From contig NZ_CAMFLC010000017.1 in the NCBI RefSeq assembly GCF_945957465.1, positions 1 to 64,000 on the forward strand: 64,000 nucleotides of DNA. Reading direction: 5' to 3'. Shown piece after piece: positions 50,906 through 59,368 of the stretch. The number at the start of each line of letters is the position of its first letter. The first letter of the stretch is position 1. Made by a program: the position numbers and the translations under genes. The notes under the pieces were generated by a model that worked only from the letters and a program-made list of their open reading frames with translations, made no database searches and was not told where the DNA came from. Source of the DNA: an uncultured Leifsonia sp. Lineage in GTDB: Bacteria > Actinomycetota > Actinomycetes > Actinomycetales > Microbacteriaceae.

Positions 50906-51027
50906 TGGCAGCTGTCGCACTGCAGGAGGTCCATCGGATCCACAGGGACCGCGTAGCCGCCGGCTGTCGTCAGGCCGGCGTCCGCGGCAGGGGCGGTGTT
51001 ACCGCCCGGGTCGTGCACGTCGCTCAT
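50902..51027 (-). CDS. small protein with CDSC end (41 aa)
   Basis: Too short for the ORF track. ATG 51027 (MSDVHDPGGNTAPAAD) follows a strong AGGAAGGA, and it ends LLQCDSCQ with TGA overlapping the next ATG. The terminal CxxC may bind metal or form a disulphide. First cistron of the S4 operon (41-aa, 87-aa, 133-aa, ssb, 50-aa). No family. Confidence 0.62.
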   Translation of the reverse strand: MSDVHDPGGNTAPAADAGLTTAGGYAVPVDPMDLLQCDSCQ

Positions 51028-51062
51028 AGGGATCCTTCCTGTCGCTGCGGGTTCTTTCCACC

Positions 51063-51095
51063 GCCTCACCTCTAGATGCGCCCGCCCGCGCAGTC
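51063..51095 (-). promoter_or_regulatory. shared transfer/pilus element S4
   Basis: On minus: GACTGCGCGG, seven bases, CATCTAGAGGTGAGGC, preceded by GAAATGTGGT. Faces the ssb operon and lies back to back with S3. The 41-aa gene starts 36 bases downstream. Confidence 0.75.
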
Positions 51096-51116
51096 ACCAC
51101 ATTTCGTGACGTGTGC

Positions 51117-51150
51117 GAGTGCGCGCCCAAGGCCATCTAGAGGTGAAGGC
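51117..51150 (+). promoter_or_regulatory. shared transfer/pilus element S3
   Basis: GAGTGCGCGC, seven bases, CATCTAGAGGTGAAGGC. Faces the transfer operon, 44 bases before the 51195 start. With S4 it forms a divergent pair only 21 bases apart, a natural co-ordination point. Confidence 0.75.
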
Positions 51151-51194
51151 AGCCGTCCGGCCTCGCCTTGGCAGTAACCGACGGGAGTTGACCA

Positions 51195-52022
51195 ATGCAG
51201 CAGACGCAACGGAAGGCGTCAGACGTGCACCGACGGACCACCGGAACGTTCTTCTGGCGTGCGACTAGCACGGGAGTTACCGCCATCGCGGTCGGCGGCT
51301 TCGTGCTGTCTTTCTCTACGCTGCGCGACCTCGCGATCCGCAGCGGCATCCCTCCGGAGCTCGCCTTCATCTGGCCGCTGATCGTCGACGGATTCATCCT
51401 GGTCGCCACGGCCGCCGCGTGGGCGCTGCGAAACCAGGCGCGCGGCACGTGGTATCCGTGGGCGGCACTTGTCCTGTTCTCGGGGATAAGTGTTGCGGGA
51501 AACGCGCTGCACGCGAGCATGGTCCGCACGGTCGATGTGAACTACTGGGTCGCGACCGTCGTCTCGGCGATTCCCTCGGTCGCGCAGATCCTGGCCTCGC
51601 ATCTCTTGGTTGTGATGGCACGTGCGCGCGAGACGCAGCGACAGGTCAGCCAGGAGACGGCGTCTGAGAGCGCGCCCGTAACGATGCCGGCGACGCCTGA
51701 AGCGGATGCGCGCCCTGCGCTTGACTCCCCGCCGCGCCGACCTCTCGAGGCTGTGACCACGGCGGAGCAGCCGGCCGCCGCGAGGGTGCCGCGGACGCCG
51801 ACCGTGGCGGCCGTCTTGAAGCAGAGCGAGCCGTCCGTCGATGACGAGCTGGCCCAGCTGGCCGCTCGCGTGCGCGAGGCGCGTTCGGGCGGTGAAGAGG
51901 TCAGCGGCGCGCTGGTGGCTCGTCTCGCTGGCGTCTCGGAGCGCACGGGACGTCGCCGACTGACCGAGTTGCGCAGCTCGTTCCCCGACCTGTTCACCGA
52001 GCCGGAGGAGGTGTCGGCGTGA
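51195..52022 (+). CDS. DUF2637 membrane protein with C-terminal HTH
   Basis: 275 aa, ATG 51195. Four hydrophobic segments between about residues 20 and 145 (AIAVGGFVLSFSTL, AFIWPLIVDGFILVAT, WAALVLFSGISVAGNA, VVSAIPSVAQILASHLLVV) match DUF2637, seen in spread-type and transfer proteins of Streptomyces plasmids. A long linker leads to an HTH-like end (SGALVARLAGVSERTGRRRLTEL). First gene of the transfer operon, overlapping the sigma-like gene by GTGA. Confidence 0.83.
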   Translation: MQQTQRKASDVHRRTTGTFFWRATSTGVTAIAVGGFVLSFSTLRDLAIRSGIPPELAFIWPLIVDGFILVATAAAWALRNQARGTWYPWAALVLFSGISVAGNALHASMVRTVDVNYWVATVVSAIPSVAQILASHLLVVMARARETQRQVSQETASESAPVTMPATPEADARPALDSPPRRPLEAVTTAEQPAAARVPRTPTVAAVLKQSEPSVDDELAQLAARVREARSGGEEVSGALVARLAGVSERTGRRRLTELRSSFPDLFTEPEEVSA

Positions 52023-52783
52023 GCCTGCTCAGCCTCTCCACCCACACCCTCGATACAGACCGCATCGAGACCGCCGTGCGAGCGACCCGGCCGTTCGTGA
52101 TCCGGCGATTGCTGGAAGCGGGATGCGGCGGCGAGGTCGACGGCGCCCTGCAAGAGGTACGCGAAGTGCTGTGGCGGCGCGCGGGCGACTTCGACCCGGC
52201 ACGCGGAACACTCGATGCGTACACATTCGGTATCGCACGCAACGTCATCCAGGCGACCGTGCGGACCACGTCCCGACAACGCGCTCAAGTCGAGCTGCCC
52301 GGGGGAGAGGAGACGTGGACCTCGCAGACGGATGATCCGCTGGAGTCCATGGTGGACTCGTTCGCCCAGCGGCGTCTGCTGGAGTACATCGCCGACGCGG
52401 TCAGCGCCCGCGATTGGGAGATCGCCACTGCTTTCGCCCTTGACGAGGGTGCATCACCGGCTGCGGTCGCCGCGGAATTCGGCGTGTCCGATCGCCAGCT
52501 GCGCGCGTCGCGGGCATGGGTGCGTCAGGTGGCCTCCACGGCGCGCGCTGCGCTCGAGGCGGCAGATGCGGGGAAGCGTCCGGATCGGGCGCTGATTCTC
52601 GGCTGCCTGCCCGACAGCGACGGTCTGAGGACGGTCGCTGTGTTCGTGCCCGCGCTGCAGCACGCCGTCTCGGTGATCGCTGCGCAAACCGGACTGAGCG
52701 AAGGCCGCGTCCGTTCGCGGTTGCCGAAAGCCCGGGCGCTGCTGCAGCTCGCGGAGCGCATCCTCCACGCGGAGGGGTGCTGA
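52019..52783 (+). CDS. sigma-70-family-like regulator
   Basis: 254 aa, GTG 52019. Residues ~45-82 look like sigma region 2 (EVREVLWRRAGDFDP, TLDAYTFGIARNVIQATVR), with the FDPxRGTLxxYxxxIARN pattern of ECF-type factors. Residues ~130-171 look like region 4 (ASPAAVAAEFGVSDRQLRAS). A further HTH-like segment lies near the C terminus (AQTGLSEGRVRSRLPKAR). It is the second gene after S3, so it could recognise the S1-S4 elements and drive its own operon. The promoter assignment is inference. Confidence 0.72.
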   Translation: MSLLSLSTHTLDTDRIETAVRATRPFVIRRLLEAGCGGEVDGALQEVREVLWRRAGDFDPARGTLDAYTFGIARNVIQATVRTTSRQRAQVELPGGEETWTSQTDDPLESMVDSFAQRRLLEYIADAVSARDWEIATAFALDEGASPAAVAAEFGVSDRQLRASRAWVRQVASTARAALEAADAGKRPDRALILGCLPDSDGLRTVAVFVPALQHAVSVIAAQTGLSEGRVRSRLPKARALLQLAERILHAEGC

Positions 52784-53988
52784 TGGCGGCCGCGGCGATC
52801 GGCAAGGCGGCGTTAGCCGTCGCAAAATCGAAGCGGCTACGCCGAGCGATCGGCGTCATTCTCATTGCGCTGCTGGTAGGGCTGATCATGTTCGCCGCTC
52901 TGCCGGCGTTCATGGTCGCTCTGGTCGCACCGTCCGCCTCTGCGGTGACGAGCGCCTTCTGTAACGCTGCGGGGGGCGCTGCCCCAGGAACACCGCAGCC
53001 TGTCGCACTCACGCCGGAGCAAGCGACGCTCGTGGCCCAGATCCGCCAGGCAGCCATGGCCGCATCCGAGGACCCCAAGGCGCAGCTCGCGGCTCTGACC
53101 GCCGCGTTCGCCGCGACCGGCCTCGTTCCGCCAACGGCGCCCGCGACGACCGAGGACAGCCCTGTCGGCGTGTACGGCCTCACGGCTCGATCCGGATGGG
53201 GGACGGGCGACTCGATCAGCGACGCTGCGAAGGCCACCACCCTGATCCTGAAGGGCCTCCCCAGCAAACCCGGGATCCTTGGTCTAGCAGCATGGTCAAC
53301 GCTGCCGTCCGGACGCTGGCTGTCCGCCGTTGGAATCAACAAGAATCCCGACCAGGTCGCCGCCGCCGAGACGACCGCCCGAACCGTTCTGCTCCAAGTG
53401 GACCCCTCCCTGAAGGAGGAGGACCTCCACAGCGGGAGCGCGTGCGGCTTCGTTCCGATCACGGGGGATGTGAAGGCTCTCGCGACCGCGCTGATGCCGG
53501 CGATCGCCTCGGGCAAGCTCTACGGCTACTCGGGCGTCGACCAGATCAAGGCGATCGCGGACGGGACGGCGACCGCCAAGTGCGGCATCGACGTCCGGAT
53601 CCTCCAGATTGTCACCATCGCGGTCAACAACTTCGACAAGGTCGGAGTCAGCGACATCAACCGGTACTGCACCGGCTCCCTCGAGGGGGCAGGCAAGGAA
53701 TCGGCGCACTACAAGGACGGCGGCGGCCACGCGGTCGATTTCATGACGCTCAACGGGAAGGCGATCAACGGCGCGGATGGGTACTCGCTGCAGCTGATTC
53801 GCATCCTCGACCCGATCGTCCCCAAGGGCTCACGCATCGGTCAAAAGGATGTGCGAGCCGCGCACGGAGTGAGCATCGCCACACAGAACTTCACGCAGTT
53901 CGACGACACCCCAGACCACCTCCACGTCGACGTGCTCTCCGCCAAGGGCGGACTCCAGCTGCCGGGGTCGCCGGCGCCTACCGGGTGA
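52783..53988 (+). CDS. M15-like peptidoglycan peptidase of the transfer system
   Basis: 401 aa from ATG 52783, overlapping the sigma-like stop (TGATG). An N-terminal helix (IGVILIALLVGLIMFAALPAF) anchors it outside the membrane. The C-terminal domain has GGGHAVDF and DHLHVDV, the His/Asp pattern of M15/VanY-type zinc peptidases, preceded by a Cys pair (NRYCTGS, KCGID). It would open the cell wall locally for the T4SS. Assignment by motif pattern. Confidence 0.78.
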   Translation: MAAAAIGKAALAVAKSKRLRRAIGVILIALLVGLIMFAALPAFMVALVAPSASAVTSAFCNAAGGAAPGTPQPVALTPEQATLVAQIRQAAMAASEDPKAQLAALTAAFAATGLVPPTAPATTEDSPVGVYGLTARSGWGTGDSISDAAKATTLILKGLPSKPGILGLAAWSTLPSGRWLSAVGINKNPDQVAAAETTARTVLLQVDPSLKEEDLHSGSACGFVPITGDVKALATALMPAIASGKLYGYSGVDQIKAIADGTATAKCGIDVRILQIVTIAVNNFDKVGVSDINRYCTGSLEGAGKESAHYKDGGGHAVDFMTLNGKAINGADGYSLQLIRILDPIVPKGSRIGQKDVRAAHGVSIATQNFTQFDDTPDHLHVDVLSAKGGLQLPGSPAPTG

Positions 53989-54307
53989 CGCGAGGGGCGG
54001 CCGCGGCCGCGTGCACCGACTGCCAGTACTGCGCGGCGGCGACGTCGCGACGGTACTGGCGCTTGGGCTTGTTGACCTCCCACAGGCCGAACCCGACGAG
54101 GTGCAGAACGAACGTGGTCGCTGCGACAACCGCGGCCGGGACCACGGTCGGGTCGGTCACCGCGGCGAGGATCAGCGCGGTCATCACGACCGCATGCACG
54201 AGCAGCCAGCCGAGCCAGTGGGTGAGCGCCCAGATCACCGTGAGCAGCACGGCGATAGGCCACAGCGGAGGCAGCAGCCAGAGCAAGGGCTTCACGGGAT
54301 AGCGCAT
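53978..54307 (-). CDS. hypothetical membrane protein (109 aa)
   Basis: ATG 54307 (MRYPVKPLLWLLPPLWP); the ORF-track start is 23 codons further out and lacks support. Three hydrophobic stretches (LLWLLPPLWPIAVLLTVIWAL, LLVHAVVMTALILAAV, VVAATTFVLHLVGFGL) and a basic tail. It is antisense to the direction of the transfer operon and overlaps the end of the peptidase gene by 11 bases. Function unknown. Confidence 0.62.
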   Translation of the reverse strand: MRYPVKPLLWLLPPLWPIAVLLTVIWALTHWLGWLLVHAVVMTALILAAVTDPTVVPAAVVAATTFVLHLVGFGLWEVNKPKRQYRRDVAAAQYWQSVHAAAAAPRVTR

Positions 54308-54415
54308 GTCAGAAGTGTCCCATCTGCCACCGACGAGCGCGCAAGTCTGCGCGCCGCTTCCCGCATCGCAGGACAAGTACCAGTGAGGGCGGCCACCGCC
54401 CAGGAAGGAGCACCG

Positions 54416-55024
54416 ATGAGACGCATTCTCGCCGCAGCGGTTGCTGCAGGGTTGGCCGTGGGGCTGACCGCATGCGCGTCACCGAGCGACGCGCAGAAGC
54501 CTGCCGCTAGCCACAGCACCATCCCGAAGCCGACACCGACCAGCACGGGGTCCACGCAACCCGCCGACCTTGCCTCCACCAGCGACCTCGGCATCGCCAT
54601 CTATGACGCAGGCACCTACCTGACGGGCAAGGACTCCGGATACGCGACCGACGGCTCCAGCACGGATGCGTTCCCGATGCACAGCCGAGTGCAGATGGTC
54701 CGAGTCTCGCTAGATGGCTCCTCGCCCGCCGGCGACGTCGACGTCACCGGTCTCACGGTGAAGGACTCCCGGTGGGAGGGCGACCCGAACCTGGCCGTCC
54801 TCGACACAAACGAAGGGCCGGCGCACGCGCGATCGCTGGGCCTTCCGTGGTTGGCGGAGGGCGCCTTCGACTCCTCCAGCAAATGGAAGCTGACCAACCA
54901 CAAGCTCGTCAACTTCCTGCTCGCGTTCTACGTCCCGACCTCGGCGACCGTCCTCCACCTGGTGGTCAACGTCCCCTCCCAGCAAGTTCCCCTCACTCTC
55001 AACCTCACGCTCGCAAGCGACTGA
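54416..55024 (+). CDS. lipoprotein of the transfer operon
   Basis: 202 aa from ATG 54416 after AGGAAGGAG. Signal peptide MRRILAAAVAAGLAVG then lipobox LTAC (Cys ~20), followed by a Ser/Thr/Pro-rich spacer. The ectodomain (~60-200) is beta-rich and unassigned. Lipoproteins in this position are common in actinobacterial T4SS loci. Probably links the channel to the envelope. Confidence 0.8.
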   Translation: MRRILAAAVAAGLAVGLTACASPSDAQKPAASHSTIPKPTPTSTGSTQPADLASTSDLGIAIYDAGTYLTGKDSGYATDGSSTDAFPMHSRVQMVRVSLDGSSPAGDVDVTGLTVKDSRWEGDPNLAVLDTNEGPAHARSLGLPWLAEGAFDSSSKWKLTNHKLVNFLLAFYVPTSATVLHLVVNVPSQQVPLTLNLTLASD

Positions 55025-55038
55025 TCGAAAGGAAAACC

Positions 55039-55365
55039 ATGTCCATCATTCACCAGCTCCACGCCCGAATTGTCGAGGCGTTCCCGACCGACGTCAACGT
55101 CCCGCAGCCCGCTCCGGACTTCAGCGGACCCGGGACCGCAGCCCTCCGCAAGCTGTCCGGGCAGCTGCTCGGTGGTGCGGTCACGGCGTCCGTGCTCTTC
55201 GGAATCGCAGCCGCCATCCTGCTGATGGTCGGCTTCTTCGGCGCAAGCCGCAAGTTCCTCGTCATGGGCTTCTCCAGCCTTGCCTGCACCGTCCTCGGCG
55301 TAATCGTCGCGCTGAACTCGGCGAACATCGTCAACTGGGGCTCCGGCTTCGGTCTGTTCGGCTGA
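55039..55365 (+). CDS. small two-helix membrane protein (108 aa)
   Basis: ATG 55039 (MSIIHQLHARIVEAF) after AAAGGA; the ORF-track frame starts far upstream in another gene. Hydrophobic helices at about 47-68 (GGAVTASVLFGIAAAILLMVGFF) and 73-93 (VMGFSSLACTVLGVIVAL). The size and topology recall VirB2/TcpG-type small channel components, though no signature is clear. Located directly before the VirB6-like gene. Confidence 0.68.
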   Translation: MSIIHQLHARIVEAFPTDVNVPQPAPDFSGPGTAALRKLSGQLLGGAVTASVLFGIAAAILLMVGFFGASRKFLVMGFSSLACTVLGVIVALNSANIVNWGSGFGLFG

Positions 55366-55384
55366 TCGAGGGATCGAGGACACC

Positions 55385-56377
55385 ATGCTGCGACTCGAAG
55401 GGTTCCCTGAGCCCAACTTCGGCTGTTTCCCTACTGACATCCCCTGCATCTCGCAGGAGACTGTCGCCCGCATGCTGACCTCGACGCTCAACGGGCTCGG
55501 CAACTTCATGACGGACATGCTGGTCAACGCGTTCAAGGGATCGCGCCTCGGCGAGAACAGCTGGACCATCGCGGATCAGCAGTTCTGGTTCTGGATCGCC
55601 GTGATGGGACTGGTCCTCACCTGTGTGGCCGTGTTCCAGCTGCTGCCCGCCATGGTCCTCGGCGACCTCAAGCGCATGGCACAGATCGCCGCGGGCCTCG
55701 CCTTCGCAGTCCCTGCCAGCGTCCTGCTGGTGTGGTTTATGAAGCAGGTGTCCGCCGTCGGCAATTCGGTCACCGATGCGATCACGAACGCGCTGCAGGG
55801 AGAGGGGCTCTCCGCCGCAATCATGCGGATGTTCGGGTTCCGGGTGGTCAGCGACAAGGGCTCGATCAACATGGACGGAGCCCTGATGAAGCTGACCGGC
55901 GGCCTCAATGGGGCACAGGTCATCGGCCCGCTGCTGATCTGTCTGCTTCTGCTGCTCGTGATGAGCATCGCCGCCGTGTTCCTCTACATCTCCATGGCCC
56001 TGCGCGCCTTCGGTCTCCTCGCGCTGGCGGCCATGGCGCCCGTGGGGACCATGATGATCGGGCAGCCCAAGCTCGCCGTCTGGGCCGTCCGCTGGGTCAA
56101 CTTGGCGGTGGGGCTGATTCTTGCCGAACCGCTGGCCGCAGGAGTGCTGCTGCTGGCAGCTCGACTCTTGGGCAATGGGACCGACATGGGCCCGGTGATC
56201 GTCGCGATCGGCGCTGTGTTCGCGGCCGCGTTTGCGCCGGCCTGGGCCGTCAAGCTCGTCTCCTTCGCAGGGAACGAGGTCGGTACGGCGATTCAGAACC
56301 GGCCTTCGACGACCAACGTCATCTACAAGGTCCGCACGATCACCGGTGGGGGCTGGCTTCCGAAGGGCGTCAAATGA
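55385..56377 (+). CDS. VirB6/TrbL-like channel membrane protein
   Basis: 330 aa with several hydrophobic helices (FWIAVMGLVLTCVAVFQLL, LLICLLLLLVMSIAAVFLYI, AVWAVRWVNLAVGLILAEPL, VIVAIGAVFAAAFAPAWAV). N-terminal residues 1-50 are extracytoplasmic with two Cys (NFGCFPTDIPC). Typical of the polytopic VirB6/TrbL subunit. Overlaps the SCO6880-like gene by ATGA. Confidence 0.75.
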   Translation: MLRLEGFPEPNFGCFPTDIPCISQETVARMLTSTLNGLGNFMTDMLVNAFKGSRLGENSWTIADQQFWFWIAVMGLVLTCVAVFQLLPAMVLGDLKRMAQIAAGLAFAVPASVLLVWFMKQVSAVGNSVTDAITNALQGEGLSAAIMRMFGFRVVSDKGSINMDGALMKLTGGLNGAQVIGPLLICLLLLLVMSIAAVFLYISMALRAFGLLALAAMAPVGTMMIGQPKLAVWAVRWVNLAVGLILAEPLAAGVLLLAARLLGNGTDMGPVIVAIGAVFAAAFAPAWAVKLVSFAGNEVGTAIQNRPSTTNVIYKVRTITGGGWLPKGVK

Positions 56378-57906
56378 GCACGGTCGAACTCGAAGAGGGC
56401 GCCCCGCGCGTCCGCATGGGGCGCCGCGAACGGAACGGCGTCCTACTCGGACTGACCGCGGTTCAGATCCTAATCGCCTCGGTGACCCTCGGCAGCGGAA
56501 TGCTCTGGATGCTGATCGACACGACGTCGTTCTGGGGCTACGGATTCTGGCCCGTGGTCCTCATCGTCGTCTTTGCGGTGGGCAGCTACCACCGGCAATC
56601 CTTCGCACTCATCACCTTCCAGGTCGCCGCGTACTACGTGCGTGTAGCCGGCGGGCAGCACAAGTTCATCCGGGACATCTGGAGAAAGGACGATCACGTC
56701 ACCATGAAGAAAGGACGCGTGCCCGCAGGGCGCACCGCTCCCACTCGGGAAGGGCACTTCGATCTGCCGGGGGCCAACGCCGGCGTCGTGACCTACCAGA
56801 CCGATAACGCCGGAGCCTTCACGATCGACGAAAAGGCTCGGACCGCGGCGATCACGGTCGACCTCGTCAGCAGCGCCTGGGCGATGGAAGACCGCTCGCA
56901 GCAGAAGGCTTCCTACGACGGGTTCGTGTCGTGGCTGAGCAGCCTGGAGACCATCATCGGCTTGGTCGAGATGACTATCCGGGTCCGGGTCGACGCTCAG
57001 CCGGCGACCGAGATGGCCGAGTACGTCGTGACGCGCGAGGCCGCGATGGGAGACTCGCACCCCATCAGCGACGAGTTGCGGAAGAACTACTGGAACGTCA
57101 TCAAGGACGGCGCGCGCCGGTCGATGGGGTTCTCCAACCAGGTCACGCTCACCTTCAACCTGCAGGCCCTGCGCTCCACCGTCCGCGCGAACGGTGGCGG
57201 CCTATGGGGACTCGGCGTGTACTTCGACCAGCTCCTGCCCTCGATCGAGGAGAGTGCCAAGCGATCCGGCCTGCAGATGCAGGGCTGGCTGCCGGCGCAG
57301 CAACTGGAGGCCGCGACCGCGCGCGCCTTCGACCCCATCTCATTCACGGGTCGGATGCGGGCAACGTCCCCCGACCAGCGGATCGGCGTGCTGCACCCGC
57401 CGGTGATGGGCATCCACGAACACCGCGATCGCATCGAGATCGACGGAAGCGTCCACCAGGTGCTGTGGATAGCCGAGTGGCCCAGAACGGAGCGCAACAC
57501 GGGCTTCATGGAGCGGCTGCTCTACGCCACCGACACCACCCGCACATTGACGCTTCAGATCCGACCTGTCGAGACGGAGAAGGCGCTGCAGCGGATCGCA
57601 CGCCACAAGACCGGACTGGAGATGGCAAACATCCTGCGCGAGCGTCGCGGGATGCCGCGTAGCGCCGAGAAGGACCGCGAGATGCAGGAGGTCGAGGAGC
57701 GCGAGGAGCGCCTCGCCGACGGCTTCGCCGACGTCGAGTTCCGTGGCTTCGTCACCATCTCGGCGACCTCACGCGAGGAGCTGAACCGCGCCCGCACCTC
57801 CCTGGAGCAGACCGGGCGCAGCAGCGGACTCCGCCTCACCCCCATGTTCTTTCAGCAGGCGGCCGCATTCAGCACCGCGGTTCTGCCCGTCAACGGAAAG
57901 GCCTGA
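56374..57906 (+). CDS. SCO6880-like protein (PrgI/VirB3 plus VirB4 N-domain)
   Basis: 510 aa from ATG 56374 (MSTVELEEGAPRVRMGRRER). Two helices near the N terminus (~20-68) form the VirB3/PrgI-like part, followed by a soluble domain similar to the N-terminal domain of VirB4, without a nucleotide-binding site. This split (SCO6880-like, then the ATPase) is characteristic of actinobacterial T4SS. Next gene is the VirB4 ATPase, 4 bases away. Confidence 0.85.
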   Translation: MSTVELEEGAPRVRMGRRERNGVLLGLTAVQILIASVTLGSGMLWMLIDTTSFWGYGFWPVVLIVVFAVGSYHRQSFALITFQVAAYYVRVAGGQHKFIRDIWRKDDHVTMKKGRVPAGRTAPTREGHFDLPGANAGVVTYQTDNAGAFTIDEKARTAAITVDLVSSAWAMEDRSQQKASYDGFVSWLSSLETIIGLVEMTIRVRVDAQPATEMAEYVVTREAAMGDSHPISDELRKNYWNVIKDGARRSMGFSNQVTLTFNLQALRSTVRANGGGLWGLGVYFDQLLPSIEESAKRSGLQMQGWLPAQQLEAATARAFDPISFTGRMRATSPDQRIGVLHPPVMGIHEHRDRIEIDGSVHQVLWIAEWPRTERNTGFMERLLYATDTTRTLTLQIRPVETEKALQRIARHKTGLEMANILRERRGMPRSAEKDREMQEVEEREERLADGFADVEFRGFVTISATSREELNRARTSLEQTGRSSGLRLTPMFFQQAAAFSTAVLPVNGKA

Positions 57907-57910
57907 ACAC

Positions 57911-59368
57911 ATGGTCAGCACGCACACCGCCGGATTCGTGCCCTCCGGGTCGCGTCGCGAGGCGGAGAAGGAGCGCAAGCGGCTCGCTCGCGAATTGCGC
58001 AAGAGCACGGCCACACCCTTGGAACTGGTCACCGACTGGCCGGCCAGCAAGATGCCCGCAAGCGGTCACCGCCGCCCGAACAACCTCCGCGGTCCCCGAC
58101 TGGCCAACCCGCCCGCACACCGCGGCAGCTCGGACCAGGTAGGCGGCGCGTACCTGACCCTCGCCGCGACCGGTGAGCCATTCACCGGACCGTACATCGG
58201 AGACGACCTGCTCTCGCTCGGCCCGTTCTCCTTCGACAGCTGGGACGCCTACGCGGCCGGCAAAATCCGTTCTCAGTCCACCTGCATCATCGGCGTCAAG
58301 GGCACAGGAAAGTCGATGCTCGGCAAGTCGTGGGCTTCCCGATCGATTCGGTTGGGCCGGAAGGTGGCTGTTCCCCACGACCCCAACGGCGAGTGGGGCC
58401 GTGTTGCCGACTACGTCGGGGGAGTCACACTGCGCCTCGGACCCGGCCACGCGGCTCGGATCAACTTGCTCGATCCGGGCCTGCGGCCGCAGGGCATCAG
58501 CGACGACGACTGGAACTTCGACGTCCTGCAGTACCGTCGCCGAGTCCTCCGCGCCGCGATCGCCCTCCTGCGCGGCACCACCATTCTGGCCGACGAGGAG
58601 CACACGGCCCTCGACCTCGCGGTGGAGTACGCGCAGCGCCGCAACTCCGAGCTGATCCTTCCCATGCTGTACGACGAGGTCACGAACCCCGACCCCGCGT
58701 ACGCCGCGAAGGTCGGGGATGCGGGAGTGCGCCTCGGTCACACGCTCCGCCGCCTGGTCGAAGGGGACGTCAGCGGGCAACTGGACCGCCCCACCACAGT
58801 CCGCTTCGACGCGCAGACACCGATGGTCGTCGTCGACGACTCGGCCGTCTCCTCGGCCTCCGACACGACCCGCGCTCTCATTCGGATGGCAACGACGAAC
58901 TGGATCGACCGCGGAACCCCGGTCGGACGAGACCAAACGCGAATCGTGATTCACGAAGAGGCCGCTGCCGCGCTTCTCGGCGAGGTCGCATCCGGCAGCT
59001 CACTCACCGAGCGGGTCGCCGACGAGAAGGTCGCCCGACACCACGGCAAGTCCAACTGGTACCTCATCCACCGCATCGCGGACTTCGACTCGCTCGGCGA
59101 CGCCGGCTCAGCCATGCATTCCCGCGCGCTCGGGCTGTTAGCCGACTGCGAAATCCGCGTGAGCTACGCACAGCACGTCGGAGAGCTCGAGCGCAGCGCC
59201 AAGGTGCTCGGCTGGAACCAGACGCAAACAGAGATGGTCGGCGGCCTCCGCATCGGCGAAGGCTTCTGGCAGATCGGACAGAACGCCGAAGCGAAGGTCC
59301 GCAACGTCATCCACCCGAACGAGATGCCCCACTTCACCACCGACGCGAAAGCAGGTCAGCGCGGATGA
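57911..59368 (+). CDS. VirB4-like T4SS ATPase
   Basis: 485 aa. Walker A IIGVKGTGKSMLG (~127-138), a Walker B-like RIVIHEEAAAALL (~350) and TraC-type C-terminal motifs are visible. It lacks the VirB4 N-terminal domain, which is supplied by the preceding SCO6880-like protein. Soluble, peripheral at the membrane, powering assembly and transport. Overlaps the coupling-protein gene by ATGA. Confidence 0.88.
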   Translation: MVSTHTAGFVPSGSRREAEKERKRLARELRKSTATPLELVTDWPASKMPASGHRRPNNLRGPRLANPPAHRGSSDQVGGAYLTLAATGEPFTGPYIGDDLLSLGPFSFDSWDAYAAGKIRSQSTCIIGVKGTGKSMLGKSWASRSIRLGRKVAVPHDPNGEWGRVADYVGGVTLRLGPGHAARINLLDPGLRPQGISDDDWNFDVLQYRRRVLRAAIALLRGTTILADEEHTALDLAVEYAQRRNSELILPMLYDEVTNPDPAYAAKVGDAGVRLGHTLRRLVEGDVSGQLDRPTTVRFDAQTPMVVVDDSAVSSASDTTRALIRMATTNWIDRGTPVGRDQTRIVIHEEAAAALLGEVASGSSLTERVADEKVARHHGKSNWYLIHRIADFDSLGDAGSAMHSRALGLLADCEIRVSYAQHVGELERSAKVLGWNQTQTEMVGGLRIGEGFWQIGQNAEAKVRNVIHPNEMPHFTTDAKAGQRG

